Shown here in pieces: positions 36,367 through 46,496 of a stretch of 64,000 bases of DNA. A program made the position numbers and the translations under genes. The notes beneath the pieces are model-generated. The model did not search any database, had not been told where the DNA came from, and saw only the letters and a list, made by a program, of their open reading frames with translations. How positions within the stretch are numbered: the first letter of the stretch is position 1; each line of letters opens with the position of its first letter. Origin of the DNA: Spirosoma endophyticum (GTDB lineage: Bacteria > Bacteroidota > Bacteroidia > Cytophagales > Spirosomataceae); contig NZ_FOLQ01000005.1 of the NCBI RefSeq assembly GCF_900112365.1, forward strand, positions 280,562 to 344,561. Direction: 5' to 3'.

Positions 36367-38076
36367 ATGAAAAACTGTACAAATCTACTAATAGTGCTCT
36401 TTTTAGCTCCTGCCCTACTCTTTGGCCAGGCTAAAAAAGCGGCTAAGACTGGTTCAGATAAAATTGACAAGCTCAAGGCTGAAGCTGTTGCTGCCGTCGA
36501 AGCGAATGCAGTGCAGGCGCAGCAAATCAACGACATGCTTTTCAGCTTCGCTGAACTGGGGTTTCAGGAGGAAGAGTCATTTAAATACCTGACGACATTA
36601 CTCGAAAAAGAAGGATTTACGGTCAAGAAGGGCATTGCAGGAATCCCCACCGCCTGGATTGCGACCTGGGGATCGGGCAAACCCCTTATTGCTGTTGGGT
36701 CTGATATTGACTGCATTCCGAAAGCCAGCCAGAAGCCCGGCGTGGCTTACAAAGATCCTATCGTTGAAGGGGCTCCCGGTCATGGCGAAGGGCATAACTC
36801 AGGCCAGGCATTGAATATTGTAGCGGTGCTGGCGGTGAAGAAATTGATGGAACGGGAAAAAATTCCGGGTACGCTGATGCTCTGGCCGGGCGTAGCCGAA
36901 GAACTTGTGGGGACTAAAGCGTTCTATGTTCGGGATGGTTATTTCAAGGATGTGGACGCCTGTATTTTCACTCACGTGGGCAACAACCTTGGCGTTTCCT
37001 GGGGCGACAATGGAAATAATGGTCTGGTATCGGTACGATTCAACTTTGAAGGTCAGGCGGCTCACGCAGCGGGTGCGCCCTGGCGGGGACGTAGCGCGCT
37101 GGACGCGGTCGAGCTTATGAACATTGGCTGGAACTTTCGGCGCGAACACCTCGAACTCACCCAGCGCTCGCACTACGTCATTTCTGATGGGGGCGACCAA
37201 CCTAACGTAGTACCATCCAAAGCCGCTGTTTGGTATTATTTCCGCGAACGGACGTATCCAAAAATCAAGAAACTGTTTGAAACGGGGGTTAAAATAGCCG
37301 AAGGAGCTGCCCTGATGACCGATACCAAATTCACGTACGAGATTCTGGGATCGGCCTGGCCTGTGCACACCAACAAAGTAATGGCAGCTGCAGCCTACGA
37401 CAACATCAAAAAAGTGGGTTTACCAACCTGGTCAGAAGAAGATCAATTGCTGGCTAGAGCCTCTCAGATAGAGCTACAGGCGCCCAAAACCGAAGGTTTG
37501 GCAACGAAGCTGGATTCTATGGGCATGCCTACTTCGTCGGCACCAGTGGTGATGATGGGTGGTCAGGCCATGACGCCAATGGGTGGTGGCTCCGACGATA
37601 TCGCCGACATCTCCTGGTCGCTGCCTACTATCGTGTTACGTTACCCCAGCAACATTCCTGGACTGCCCGGCCATCATTGGGCCAACGCGATCTCTATGGC
37701 TACGCCCATTGCTCACAAAGGCGTTGTCTATGGCGCCAAAGCGGAAGCCATGACCTTGCTGGATTTGCTGCTCAAACCCGAACTCATTAAAGATGCCTGG
37801 GCGTATTACAAAGACGAGCAGACCAAAGACATCAAATATGAACCGTTGATTTCGCCCAAAGAGCAACCAGCCATCTATCTGAACAAAAAGATTATGGCTG
37901 AATTCAAGCCCAAACTGGAGAAGTTTTACTACGACCCGTCCAAGTACAAAAGCTATTTGGAGCAGTTGGGTATCAAATACCCAACCATCCGGGATGATCA
38001 GCGGGAAGCCGTGAAGAAAGTCGTCGAGAAAGAGAAATCGTCTGCATCGAAGGTGTCTTCATCGCGGTCGGAGTAG
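36367..38076 (+). CDS. Exported M20 family amidohydrolase
   Basis: With the start at 36367 the protein has 569 residues and a signal peptide (LIVLFLAPALLFGQ). It matches the M20D/AbgB group: FAELGFQEEESFKYLTTLL, GSDIDCIPKASQKP, the metal ligands in GHGEGHNSGQALN, LWPGVAEELVGTKAFY and the later VMMGGQAMTPMGGGSDDIAD region. Typical M20D enzymes have about 400-480 residues; the extra length is mostly a C-terminal extension ending in a serine/lysine-rich tail (KVVEKEKSSASK). It probably hydrolyses acylated amino acids or similar amides in the periplasm. It is transcribed alone and ends at a bidirectional terminator. Confidence 0.88.
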   Translation: MKNCTNLLIVLFLAPALLFGQAKKAAKTGSDKIDKLKAEAVAAVEANAVQAQQINDMLFSFAELGFQEEESFKYLTTLLEKEGFTVKKGIAGIPTAWIATWGSGKPLIAVGSDIDCIPKASQKPGVAYKDPIVEGAPGHGEGHNSGQALNIVAVLAVKKLMEREKIPGTLMLWPGVAEELVGTKAFYVRDGYFKDVDACIFTHVGNNLGVSWGDNGNNGLVSVRFNFEGQAAHAAGAPWRGRSALDAVELMNIGWNFRREHLELTQRSHYVISDGGDQPNVVPSKAAVWYYFRERTYPKIKKLFETGVKIAEGAALMTDTKFTYEILGSAWPVHTNKVMAAAAYDNIKKVGLPTWSEEDQLLARASQIELQAPKTEGLATKLDSMGMPTSSAPVVMMGGQAMTPMGGGSDDIADISWSLPTIVLRYPSNIPGLPGHHWANAISMATPIAHKGVVYGAKAEAMTLLDLLLKPELIKDAWAYYKDEQTKDIKYEPLISPKEQPAIYLNKKIMAEFKPKLEKFYYDPSKYKSYLEQLGIKYPTIRDDQREAVKKVVEKEKSSASKVSSSRSE

Positions 38077-38117
38077 ATTATTTTTGTCCTGCCTCAGCAG
38101 GACAATTCCTGAGTCAC

Positions 38118-38152
38118 AAAAAAAGCGATGAGAGGACCTCATCGCTTTTTTT
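38118..38152. terminator. Bidirectional terminator
   Basis: Perfect stem AAAAAAAGCGATGAG with a five-base loop between convergent genes; A- and T-runs of seven on both sides. Confidence 0.85.
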
Positions 38153-38170
38153 ATTCTCCTTTAGCTGTCA

Positions 38171-39013
38171 TTATTTAAGAACTACTTTCACCTCCACAGG
38201 TTGATGGTCAGATGGATAACGCTGCTCTTTGGCATCGGTCAAGACGCCGTATTTCAGTACATTGAACTGCTTGCTCACAAAGATGTAGTCGATCCGTTTG
38301 TCCATCGGCGCATCGAACTTGAAGCTGTTAAATGTGCCTTCGGGACCGTAGGGCGGAGTCGCCGTTACGTTGTGTGCATCGCTCAGCAGTGTTTGGATGG
38401 TTTGGATTTGCTCCGTTTCGGGTGTCGAGTTAAAATCCCCGACCAAAATAACCGGCTCATTTTTCGCAATTTCCTTGATCTTCGCCACCATCAATTTTCC
38501 TGATTGCCGACGTGCTTCGACGCCCTGGTGATCGAAGTGAACACTGAAAAAGTAAAACTCTTTCTTTGTTTTCAAGTCATTGAATTTGACCCAGGAACTG
38601 ATCCGGTTGCAGCAGGTTGCGTCCCAGCCTTTACCCGGTTTATCGGGCGTTTCGCTCAACCAAAAGTTGCCCGACTGGAGAATTTTAAACCTGTCTTTTT
38701 TATAGAAAATAGCGGAATGCTCGCCCGCTTCTTTGCCATCATCGCGACCAGCCCCAAAAAAGGCATACTCGTTTAATTCTGCTACGTCATTTAGTTGATT
38801 TCTAAGTGCTTCCTGCGTTCCAAACAAGTCGAAGTCATGAAATCGGACCAACGCCTTAACATTTTCCTTCCGATTCGGCCAGGCGTTAATACCGTCGCCT
38901 TTATTGTCATAGCGAAGGTTATACGTAGCAACGGTAATCGGTTCGGTTTTTTGGGCAAATGTGCCTTCGGTAAGCAGCAAACTACCTAGCATTAGAAAAA
39001 TCAATACGCGCAT
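38171..39013 (-). CDS. Exported endonuclease/exonuclease/phosphatase family protein
   Basis: A protein of 280 residues with a signal peptide ending EGTFAQ. The EEP fold is clear: TVATYNLRYDN at the start, FDLFGTQEALRNQL with the metal Glu, FFSVHFDHQGVEARRQSG, the metal Asp/Asn in ILVGDFNSTPETEQ, KRIDYIFVSK and the closing SDHQPVEVKV. Relatives act on phosphodiesters, inositol phosphates or sphingomyelin. It lies 87 bases after the SusD gene on the same strand, so it is probably part of that operon and works on the imported substrate. Substrate unknown. Confidence 0.9.
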   Translation of the reverse strand: MRVLIFLMLGSLLLTEGTFAQKTEPITVATYNLRYDNKGDGINAWPNRKENVKALVRFHDFDLFGTQEALRNQLNDVAELNEYAFFGAGRDDGKEAGEHSAIFYKKDRFKILQSGNFWLSETPDKPGKGWDATCCNRISSWVKFNDLKTKKEFYFFSVHFDHQGVEARRQSGKLMVAKIKEIAKNEPVILVGDFNSTPETEQIQTIQTLLSDAHNVTATPPYGPEGTFNSFKFDAPMDKRIDYIFVSKQFNVLKYGVLTDAKEQRYPSDHQPVEVKVVLK

Positions 39014-39100
39014 TTTGGTTGAGTTTAAACGTTAATTTCAGTCTGGCGCGGGTATTCACCCCCGCCATTAATAAATACCAAACCACAAAACAGGTTCATT

Positions 39101-40891
39101 CTACCAGCCGGGGTTTTGACCCAGTTTAGGATTTAACTGTATGTCATTTGTTGGAATGGGGTAGAGATAGAATTTCTCGTTCCATTTCCGGGGAATATTC
39201 GCCAGCCAGGTTAACTCACCATACGTATCGTTTTTGAGCCGCTGGGGATTTACGACGCCGTTAACTGTCTCAGCGACGCTAACATACGTCACCCCCGGCA
39301 GTTGCGTAGCCGGTTTAACTTTGTAGAAAACGACATCGCTTTTGCCATCTTCATTCAAATCAAGCGGTTTATCCAGGGCCGGTACGTAGAAACCATTCCA
39401 AACCTGCTCCATCAACGGGCCGCGATTCCAGCGGATAATGTCCGAAAAACGGAAGCCTTCCAGCACCAGCTCAATACCCCGCTCACGGCGAACTTCCAGT
39501 AGTACCGGGTCCGAAATATCGGGGAAGTAATTCGTTTTCAGATACGTATCAACAACCGTTGGTTTGACAGTCAAACCCGCCGTAATGCCCGCTCGTTTTC
39601 GCAAGGCACCGACTGTTTTGGCCCAATCGTCATTGGTTAACGTACCAAGTTCAGCTTTTGCTTCGGCATAATTCAACAGAATTTCGGCATACCGCATGGT
39701 TGAAATGGAGTTGATATTGCGCGTTCCGCCGTCGTAATACGTATCGTCCAGCGACCACTTGATGGGCATATAGCCGGTATAGGTATAGGAGAAAACCGGG
39801 GGAGCGGCTTCGGTAGCACCCGCGTTCGTACGGGTGTAGTTTCCCATCCGAATGGTTTGTTGCAGGCGCTTATCCCGGTTTTTCACTTCATCCATGAAGG
39901 TCATGGTCTGGTAGCCTGCTTTGTCGGTAAAGGGCGTACCATCTGTATTCAGATACGTATTAACAAACGTTCTGATCAGGCTTACTCGTGATCCATACGT
40001 AGCACTTGTCCACCACCAGTTGGCATCATTGTAAACAGCCAACGTAGCGTCGGAAACGGCCGATAGTATAATTTCATTGGTAACGGGGGTAGTGTTGATG
40101 AACAATTGCCGATATGACTTGTCGGTCCCGCCCGTTTCGTTCAGGCTATAACCGCCTTCAGTCATTACTTTACCGGCTGCATTCACGGCTTCGGTCAGCC
40201 ACTTATCGGCCGTGCTGCCCAGATTATAACTGGTGCGGTATTTCCGGAACGTACCTTCGAACAGACAAACCCTTGATTTGAAGCCGTAAGCCACCGATTT
40301 TGTGATTAAGCTACGTGTATTATCGGTCGTGGTACGTATGTTTTCCGTCGCATAATTCAAATCAGCCAGTACCGAATCCATCACCATAGCCCGCGGGTCG
40401 CGTCCGTTGAACAAATCCGGGTCCGTAACGCTCATCGCTTTGCCAATCCAGGGAACATCGCCGAATCGTTTCACTTTATCGAAGTAAAACCAGGCTCTGA
40501 AAAACTTGGCCAGACCAATGTAATGCCGACGCGTTTCGACCGGAATAACGGGATTGGTGCAGTTAGCAATGAAATAATTGATGTTTCGTAGCGCTTTCCA
40601 ATCCCAGCCTGTGCTTTGTTGAGGGCCATACGCGCCATCCCGCAAAAAGTCAGGCACCTGCGTTCTAACCGAAAAGTCGGCCATCTCGTCGCTCCGGATA
40701 ATATCGCTACCTGTCGGCAGAACACCTCCATTGCCTGGCGTGTCGTAAAACGAGTTGGTATACAAATCCAGTCCCCCAACGCTGCCAAATACAGCATCTT
40801 TTGAGGCCGTTGATTGAGGAATTTGCTCCAGATCATTGCAGCCAACCAGGAAAAGGCCAATCAGAAGGAGCCAGTTATATTTTGTGTTCAT
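39101..40891 (-). CDS. SusD/RagB outer-membrane lipoprotein
   Basis: A protein of 596 residues. The lipobox is LFLVGCND with Cys18, placing it on the outer membrane surface. The N-terminal half has the tetratricopeptide-like scaffold (WDWKALRNINYFIANCTNP; AKFFRAWFYFDKVKRFGDVP, with FRAWFY typical of SusD). The C-terminal domain is marked by LRYAEILLNYAEAKAELG-type text (MRYAEILLNYAEAKAELG) and DPVLLEVRRERGIELVLEGF, quoted in part. It caps the SusC channel and captures the substrate. It lies 18 bases after the SusC gene. The substrate cannot be told from sequence. Confidence 0.95.
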   Translation of the reverse strand: MNTKYNWLLLIGLFLVGCNDLEQIPQSTASKDAVFGSVGGLDLYTNSFYDTPGNGGVLPTGSDIIRSDEMADFSVRTQVPDFLRDGAYGPQQSTGWDWKALRNINYFIANCTNPVIPVETRRHYIGLAKFFRAWFYFDKVKRFGDVPWIGKAMSVTDPDLFNGRDPRAMVMDSVLADLNYATENIRTTTDNTRSLITKSVAYGFKSRVCLFEGTFRKYRTSYNLGSTADKWLTEAVNAAGKVMTEGGYSLNETGGTDKSYRQLFINTTPVTNEIILSAVSDATLAVYNDANWWWTSATYGSRVSLIRTFVNTYLNTDGTPFTDKAGYQTMTFMDEVKNRDKRLQQTIRMGNYTRTNAGATEAAPPVFSYTYTGYMPIKWSLDDTYYDGGTRNINSISTMRYAEILLNYAEAKAELGTLTNDDWAKTVGALRKRAGITAGLTVKPTVVDTYLKTNYFPDISDPVLLEVRRERGIELVLEGFRFSDIIRWNRGPLMEQVWNGFYVPALDKPLDLNEDGKSDVVFYKVKPATQLPGVTYVSVAETVNGVVNPQRLKNDTYGELTWLANIPRKWNEKFYLYPIPTNDIQLNPKLGQNPGW

Positions 40892-40909
40892 GATCGTTCT
40901 ATTTTCAGG

Positions 40910-43900
40910 TTAGAAAGTGGCCGACAGACCCATCGTAAAGCTTTTCAGAATTGGGTAATTATTGCCATTTCCGCTGCTGCCATTATTAGGATCGGGACTA
41001 GTGCTGGACGGCGGATTCAAAACCGTGTCGGAACGGCCAATATTTTCAATGTCTAAATCCCGGGTGATTTTGTACAGGGGAGACCAGCTCAGCAGGTTTT
41101 CGCCCGATACAAACACACGAGCGCTATTCATGCCCACTTTCCGGATCAGCGATTTAGGCAAATTGTAGCCAATCTGAATGTTCTTCATCCGGAGATAAGC
41201 CACGTTCTGAAGGTATTTCGTCTGTGGCTGAGCCAGTTCACCCGCACCGTTCTGCGCTACGTACCCGCGGTAGCGAGGCAAATAAGCATCTGGGTTATTT
41301 TCCGACCAGATGTTACCCAATTGCCATTCAGGCAGCTTGTTATATGGGCGATTGTACTGACCCCAGAAAATACCGGCTTCCGAACCCGGCCACCAATCCT
41401 GCTTGGCTACGCCCTGAAAGAAAGCCGAGAAGAAGAAATTGTTGTAATCAGCGCCCAGCATGATGCCGTACGTATAGCGGGGCGTTGAGTTTCCGATGAT
41501 CCGTCGGTCACCGGGATTGCCCACGGTGTTATCGCCATAACTGATAACGCCGTCGCCGTTGAGGTCTCTAAATTTAATATCGCCGGGCAACAACTGGCCT
41601 GTGTTAGATGCTTTGAATAAATTCTGTTTAGGCGACTTGGCAATGTCATCAGCAGAGGTGAAATAGCCAGCCGTTTCGTATCCCCAGATTTCGCCCAGCT
41701 TTTGCCCTACGTAGTACGTCGAATTATCGGTAGTCAGGCGCTTGGTTGGGTTGTTATAGTTATCGATAGTGGCCTGATAATCAGACATTGTAAAGCGGAC
41801 TTCATAATTAAAGGGCTTACTGGAAATATTGAATTTATCTCGCCATGTCACTACGGCCTCCCACCCTTTTGTGGTCAAATCGGCGTAGTTGCCTTTGGGT
41901 ACGTCCGTTCCGAAAACAGCGGGAAGCGTCATGCCCGTCGTGAACATGCCTTTTGTGGTACGGATATACGCGTCGCCCGTGAAGGTCAGCCGGTTGTTCA
42001 GCATACCGAGATCGATACCAAGATCCGATGTGGTGGATGTTTCCCAGGTCAGACCGTCGGGAATAACCGTAGGCTGGCTGGTTTTCTGCGGTTTGACGCC
42101 ATTTTCTACCCGGTTCAACTGCGAAATACCAAACTGCTCCTGAAACGCATAGGAAGCAATACTACCATTACCCAACGAACCGTAAGACCCCCTAATTTTC
42201 AGATCAGTAATAGCTTTGGGTGAAACTTTCCAGAAGGGCTCGTTCGATACGCGCCAACCGGCTGAAACCGAGGGGAAGAACGCATAGCGTTGATCGGAAG
42301 GAAACTTCGACGAGCCATCATAACGGCCGTTGAGTTCGAGTAGATAACGATCTTTAAACGAGTAATTTAAGCGATAAAAACCACCAACAATCGCCCACTT
42401 TTCCGAACCGCCACTCGTAGTTATTGATTGTCCCAAGGCCAGATTAAGGTCCTGCGCGTTTTCGTAAATCAGCCCGTTTCGAACGACTTCCAGCCGTCGG
42501 TAATTCGATTGCTCGTAATTATATCCGGCCAGTACTTTAACGTAGTGGTTCGGACTAAACCGAGGCTCATATTCCGCATAGATGTTGGTGGCAGTATAAA
42601 GCGTTTGCCGGTACAGATTCTGAAGGTCGTTATAGTTCGTGCCAACGTATTCGATAACGCCCGGTTTGCGGCTATACGGCACTGGCACGCGTGTACGGGA
42701 TTCGTTGTTGTCGGTCGTTTGAAAGGTAAAATTGCCTTTGATACGTAGTTTGTCGTCGAAGAAATTGGTTGCAAAATCGGCTGTGTTCCGGAACACGCGA
42801 CGGTCCATGTTGATACCATTTTTGCCGTACCAGAAATCGCCTACCGTGTAAGCCGCTGAATACGTGAGCGTTCCATCGGGGTTAAACATCGGCGCAACCG
42901 TATGGCCCTCATCTGAAATGTTCCGCCAGATACTACCGCCCTCGCCAACGTTCAGCGGGTTATGGTATTTCATGGAGGAGAAATCGGCGTTGTTCGACAC
43001 TTTCAGCCACGGATAGAGTTGAATTGAGCCTTTGGCGCGCAGGCTAAGCAGTTTATAATCGTCAGAATTGTACTTAAAAATCCCGTCCTGCGTGTAGTAG
43101 CGACCCGTTACGTAGAAATCCGCCTTGCCGCTACTCCCCGACAAAGAGAGATTGTGTTCGGTAGCGCTCGTGCTTTTTTTGTAGAGTTCGCTGTACCAGT
43201 CCGTATTCTCGTAGTAAACGTATTCGCCCGTGGTTGGATCAACAGTAGTTTTCGGCAGCGAAGGGTCATTGTTACGGCGCTCCAGTTCTGTCAGATAAGC
43301 CGGTGAAAATTTCACCGTTTTATTGATGTTCTGGGGCGTTTGTGCGTAATCGTTCCAGGCCGACCATCCCTCGTTAAAATTCTTGGCAAACAGGTAGCCG
43401 TTCGTTACGTACTTCGGAACCGTCGTGGGACTTTTGATGGAATGGTTAACCGAATACGTAATGCTCGTGCGATCTTTCGTCGGGCTTTTCGTCGTGATCA
43501 GCACCACACCAAAAGCCCCTCTGGCACCGTAAATAGCCGCCGAAGCCGCATCTTTCAATACCGATACCGTAGCCACATCATTCGGGTTCAGACGGCTTGG
43601 ATCACCCTCCACCCCATCGATGAGCACCAACGCACTCCCACCCTGCCCGATGGACGTAGTACCGCGAATATTATAGGTAGGCGATTGCGTCGGTTTGCCA
43701 TCACCCATGACCAGATTCAGGTTTGGAATGGTGCCCTGCAAGCCCTGGCTCAGGTTCGGCAACGAGCGATTGTCGAGTACTTCGCTGGTTACCTGATCGA
43801 CCGCGCCAGTTAGGTTAACCTTCTTCTGGGTTCCATACCCTACCACAATTACCTCTTCCAGTGACTTGGAATCGGTTTTGAGTGTCACGCTCAGCATCGA

Positions 43901-44518
43901 CTGATTACCAACCAGAACCTCCTGCGGTAGATAACCGACAAAGGAGAAAATCAACGTAGTAGACCCATTCGGAACCGTAATTCGATACTGGCCTTTAGCA
44001 TCGGTGGTTGTACCGCGCTGTGTACCTTTTACGACCACACTCACCCCCGGTAGCACTTCCCCTTTCTCATCGCTAATCGTACCCGTAACGGTCTGGTCGG
44101 CACTGCCAGTAACAGGCAACGATACGGTATTGATCGACGGAATAAATGAAGTTTCAAGCGTTTTCTTACGTAATAAAATACGGTCTCCCACCACTTCATA
44201 CGAAATTCGGAGAGGAGTCAGCAAATCGTTCAGCACTTTCGACAACTTACCGTTCGATACGTTGACCGACATTTTTTGTTCGGCCCGAATGCTGTTTGCA
44301 CTGTACACAAACTTTATGTCGGCCTGTTTTTCGAGTCGGTTCAGTATTTTCCACACTTCGGCGGATTCCATTTTCAGCGAAATTTCTTTGTTAAGAATTT
44401 CCTGAGCATGGGTGTCACGAGCGAAAGACAAGCCGCAGAAAATAGCTGCTATAACCAGTTGCACAATCGATGTCTTCATGGCGTGAAACAGACCCTTTTT
44501 TAGGTGTATACGTCTCAT
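40910..44518 (-). CDS. SusC/RagA TonB-dependent outer-membrane transporter with N-terminal STN domain
   Basis: With the start at 44518 the protein has 1202 residues; MKTSIVQL at 44479 is an alternative start. The signal peptide ends near THAQ. An STN signalling domain lies at about 40-120 (LNRLEKQADIKFVYSANS), then a carboxypeptidase-regulatory-like domain at about 145-215 (GTISDEKGEVLPGVSVVVKG). The TonB box and plug follow (EEVIVVGYGTQKKVNLTGAV; RGTTSIGQGGSALVLIDGVEG in part), and the 22-strand barrel runs to the end, which ends in Phe. The STN domain means the transporter also talks to the FecR-type anti-sigma factor encoded upstream. It imports glycans or peptides with its SusD partner. 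Confidence 0.95.
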   Translation of the reverse strand: MRRIHLKKGLFHAMKTSIVQLVIAAIFCGLSFARDTHAQEILNKEISLKMESAEVWKILNRLEKQADIKFVYSANSIRAEQKMSVNVSNGKLSKVLNDLLTPLRISYEVVGDRILLRKKTLETSFIPSINTVSLPVTGSADQTVTGTISDEKGEVLPGVSVVVKGTQRGTTTDAKGQYRITVPNGSTTLIFSFVGYLPQEVLVGNQSMLSVTLKTDSKSLEEVIVVGYGTQKKVNLTGAVDQVTSEVLDNRSLPNLSQGLQGTIPNLNLVMGDGKPTQSPTYNIRGTTSIGQGGSALVLIDGVEGDPSRLNPNDVATVSVLKDAASAAIYGARGAFGVVLITTKSPTKDRTSITYSVNHSIKSPTTVPKYVTNGYLFAKNFNEGWSAWNDYAQTPQNINKTVKFSPAYLTELERRNNDPSLPKTTVDPTTGEYVYYENTDWYSELYKKSTSATEHNLSLSGSSGKADFYVTGRYYTQDGIFKYNSDDYKLLSLRAKGSIQLYPWLKVSNNADFSSMKYHNPLNVGEGGSIWRNISDEGHTVAPMFNPDGTLTYSAAYTVGDFWYGKNGINMDRRVFRNTADFATNFFDDKLRIKGNFTFQTTDNNESRTRVPVPYSRKPGVIEYVGTNYNDLQNLYRQTLYTATNIYAEYEPRFSPNHYVKVLAGYNYEQSNYRRLEVVRNGLIYENAQDLNLALGQSITTSGGSEKWAIVGGFYRLNYSFKDRYLLELNGRYDGSSKFPSDQRYAFFPSVSAGWRVSNEPFWKVSPKAITDLKIRGSYGSLGNGSIASYAFQEQFGISQLNRVENGVKPQKTSQPTVIPDGLTWETSTTSDLGIDLGMLNNRLTFTGDAYIRTTKGMFTTGMTLPAVFGTDVPKGNYADLTTKGWEAVVTWRDKFNISSKPFNYEVRFTMSDYQATIDNYNNPTKRLTTDNSTYYVGQKLGEIWGYETAGYFTSADDIAKSPKQNLFKASNTGQLLPGDIKFRDLNGDGVISYGDNTVGNPGDRRIIGNSTPRYTYGIMLGADYNNFFFSAFFQGVAKQDWWPGSEAGIFWGQYNRPYNKLPEWQLGNIWSENNPDAYLPRYRGYVAQNGAGELAQPQTKYLQNVAYLRMKNIQIGYNLPKSLIRKVGMNSARVFVSGENLLSWSPLYKITRDLDIENIGRSDTVLNPPSSTSPDPNNGSSGNGNNYPILKSFTMGLSATF

Positions 44519-44680
44519 CATAATCGTAAAGGTTTCATAAAAAGAAAGAGTAGAATTGAGCATTTGAATGGCCACAAAATGGCTTGATAGCCTCTAAAGG
44601 CAGCTTTTCGTTGATGCCGCAAAAGTAGGGTTAGCCATATTACCGGACTGTTAAGTGTGCGTTTGGTATATTAACAAATC

Positions 44681-45700
44681 TTAATCCGGACATCCTTCAC
44701 CCGCAATGAAGAGTGTGGTTCCCCGCCTTTCGTAGCGGGCATTAATTGATTTGCAGACCAGATCCAACTGAACATAAAGCGGCAAATCATTTAGATCGCC
44801 GTTAAAAACACAGTGGCTCAGCGACGGACTTTCGACAACAAACTCAATTCCGTAGGCTTTTCGTAACGTAGTGAGTACCTGGTCGAGCGGAGCTCTGTCA
44901 AATACGAAACTCGTCCGGGTTTCGGGAGGCTGAACAAGACTGGGTGTTTCGACAAGGCTGGGAATAAGTTTCTGCGAGGCTTTGTCGAAGGTGATTTTCT
45001 GATTGGGAATCAGGATAACGCCGTTACGTTCCTGAGAGGATTTTTCAGAATCCTCATAAACCGATACGCGTCCTCTAGTCACCAGCACTTCAATAGTTTT
45101 GGCTTCATCGTATGATTTCACTGTAAAACTGGTTCCCAGTACCTGCGTCACCAGGTTTCCCGTGTGCACAATAAAAGGCCGGACCGGATCTTTTTTGACG
45201 TCGAAGAAGGCTTCTCCCTGTAGATAAACCTGCCGCGTTTTCTCACCAAAATGTTCGGGATAACTAATGGTACTCTGAGCTTTTAAGACAACGTAACTCC
45301 CATCTTTCAGCGTGATTTTCTGCGGCTTTTCGGATGTATTTTTAACATTGATCGTCCCTCTTAACTCCATACGTCTGCCAGCAATGGCCAACTCACTACG
45401 TTTCTCTATTGGCTGCTTCCAGAGATATACGCCTGTCAATAAGGCAAGAAGCACAGATGCTGCCACTGCACTAATCCGAAGCCAGCCGTGCCGTATAATA
45501 AACGGTTGCTGACCCAGTGCGTTCCGATGAATGCTGGTCCAGATTCTTTTCTTAATCGCTTGTTCCTCAGGTTGACTAAGACTAAGATTGCTTTTCGCCA
45601 ATTTATTATCTGCCCACTCACGAATGAGTGATTCTTCTTCCGGGCTACTCTGGCCAGCCAGGTATTTTTCTATTAATTTATCGAAATCGTACTGGTTCAT
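44681..45700 (-). CDS. FecR family anti-sigma factor
   Basis: A protein of 339 residues. Residues 1-70 are the cytoplasmic sigma-binding part, 77-94 the membrane helix (WLRISAVAASVLLALLTGV), 115-215 the FecR domain (ITLKDGSYVVLKAQSTISYP; FFDVKKDPVRPFIVHTG), and about 255-325 the DUF4974 domain (FVFDRAPLDQVLTTLRKAYG), which touches the STN domain of the transporter. It sits between the ECF sigma gene and the SusC gene, 162 bases before the latter. It holds the sigma factor until the transporter is loaded. Confidence 0.93.
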   Translation of the reverse strand: MNQYDFDKLIEKYLAGQSSPEEESLIREWADNKLAKSNLSLSQPEEQAIKKRIWTSIHRNALGQQPFIIRHGWLRISAVAASVLLALLTGVYLWKQPIEKRSELAIAGRRMELRGTINVKNTSEKPQKITLKDGSYVVLKAQSTISYPEHFGEKTRQVYLQGEAFFDVKKDPVRPFIVHTGNLVTQVLGTSFTVKSYDEAKTIEVLVTRGRVSVYEDSEKSSQERNGVILIPNQKITFDKASQKLIPSLVETPSLVQPPETRTSFVFDRAPLDQVLTTLRKAYGIEFVVESPSLSHCVFNGDLNDLPLYVQLDLVCKSINARYERRGTTLFIAGEGCPD

Positions 45701-45721
45701 GCGGGTATGGGTTTGCTCGAA

Positions 45722-46276
45722 TCAGTTATCCGAATGGTAAACTTTAAGTTGCTGCTGCAGGACGCGGAGGGATTTTGTAATGTGGTATTCAACGGCCTTT
45801 TCCGACAGGCTGAGTTGCCGGGCAATATCTTTAACTGGCTTATTTTCGAAGCGACTTAGTGTAAAAACTTCGCAGGTTTTCTCCGGTAGTTTCTTCATCA
45901 CCTCCTCGACCGCTTTCGATAAATCAGAAAAATTAACGGTTTCATCAGTCGACTCTGACTGATGTAATTCGTGGAAAATCAAGTATTCCTGGTAGCGACG
46001 ATGGGTTATTTTAGACTTGATATAATTGGTTACCAGATGCTTGATTGATACAACCAGATACGAACTTAGATGCCGGATAACGGCTTGATGACGCTTATTC
46101 CACAGGCTCTCGAATAAATCGTGCACCAGTTCTTCGGCATCTTCACGACTGCCGGTTTCGTGGTAGGCTACGCAGAGTAATTTGTACCAATAGCGATTAT
46201 ATATCTCCTCAAAGGCTTTCTGACTATCCTCTTTGAGAAAACAGACCAGATCCTCATCGGTAGTTCGTGTGTTCAT
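45722..46276 (-). CDS. ECF sigma factor (RpoE-like, Bacteroidota family 1)
   Basis: A protein of 184 residues with both ECF regions. Region 2 contains EEIYNRYWYKLLCVAYHETG and DAEELVHDLFESLW. Region 4 is AVEEVMKKLPEKTCEVFTLS followed by the helix-turn-helix VKDIARQLSLSEKAVEYHIT. It is followed after 21 bases by its FecR anti-sigma factor. Together with the STN-bearing transporter it forms a cell-surface signalling chain that switches on the operon when the substrate is present. Confidence 0.94.
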   Translation of the reverse strand: MNTRTTDEDLVCFLKEDSQKAFEEIYNRYWYKLLCVAYHETGSREDAEELVHDLFESLWNKRHQAVIRHLSSYLVVSIKHLVTNYIKSKITHRRYQEYLIFHELHQSESTDETVNFSDLSKAVEEVMKKLPEKTCEVFTLSRFENKPVKDIARQLSLSEKAVEYHITKSLRVLQQQLKVYHSDN

Positions 46277-46422
46277 TGAGCTGAGAGCTAGAATTTATGT
46301 ATAGTCAATTATCATCAAGAAATCCCTAAATAATTTTTAAAATTCTACGATAAATACAATATTCAACAAAAACAATAGGATTGTTTTTATCTACTCAGGC
46401 CATTTCGACACGGGCATAAACC

Positions 46423-46459
46423 AAAAGAGTCAGTCCCAAAACCAGGACTGACTCTTTTT
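46423..46459 (-). terminator. Terminator of the DUF167 operon
   Basis: Stem AAAAGAGTCAGTCC / GGACTGACTCTTTT with an eight-base loop. It lies after the DUF167 gene on the minus strand, upstream of the ECF sigma gene. Confidence 0.78.
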
Positions 46460-46496
46460 ATAATAGATTGTATCACGACGCAAGCGTGAGGGAATT

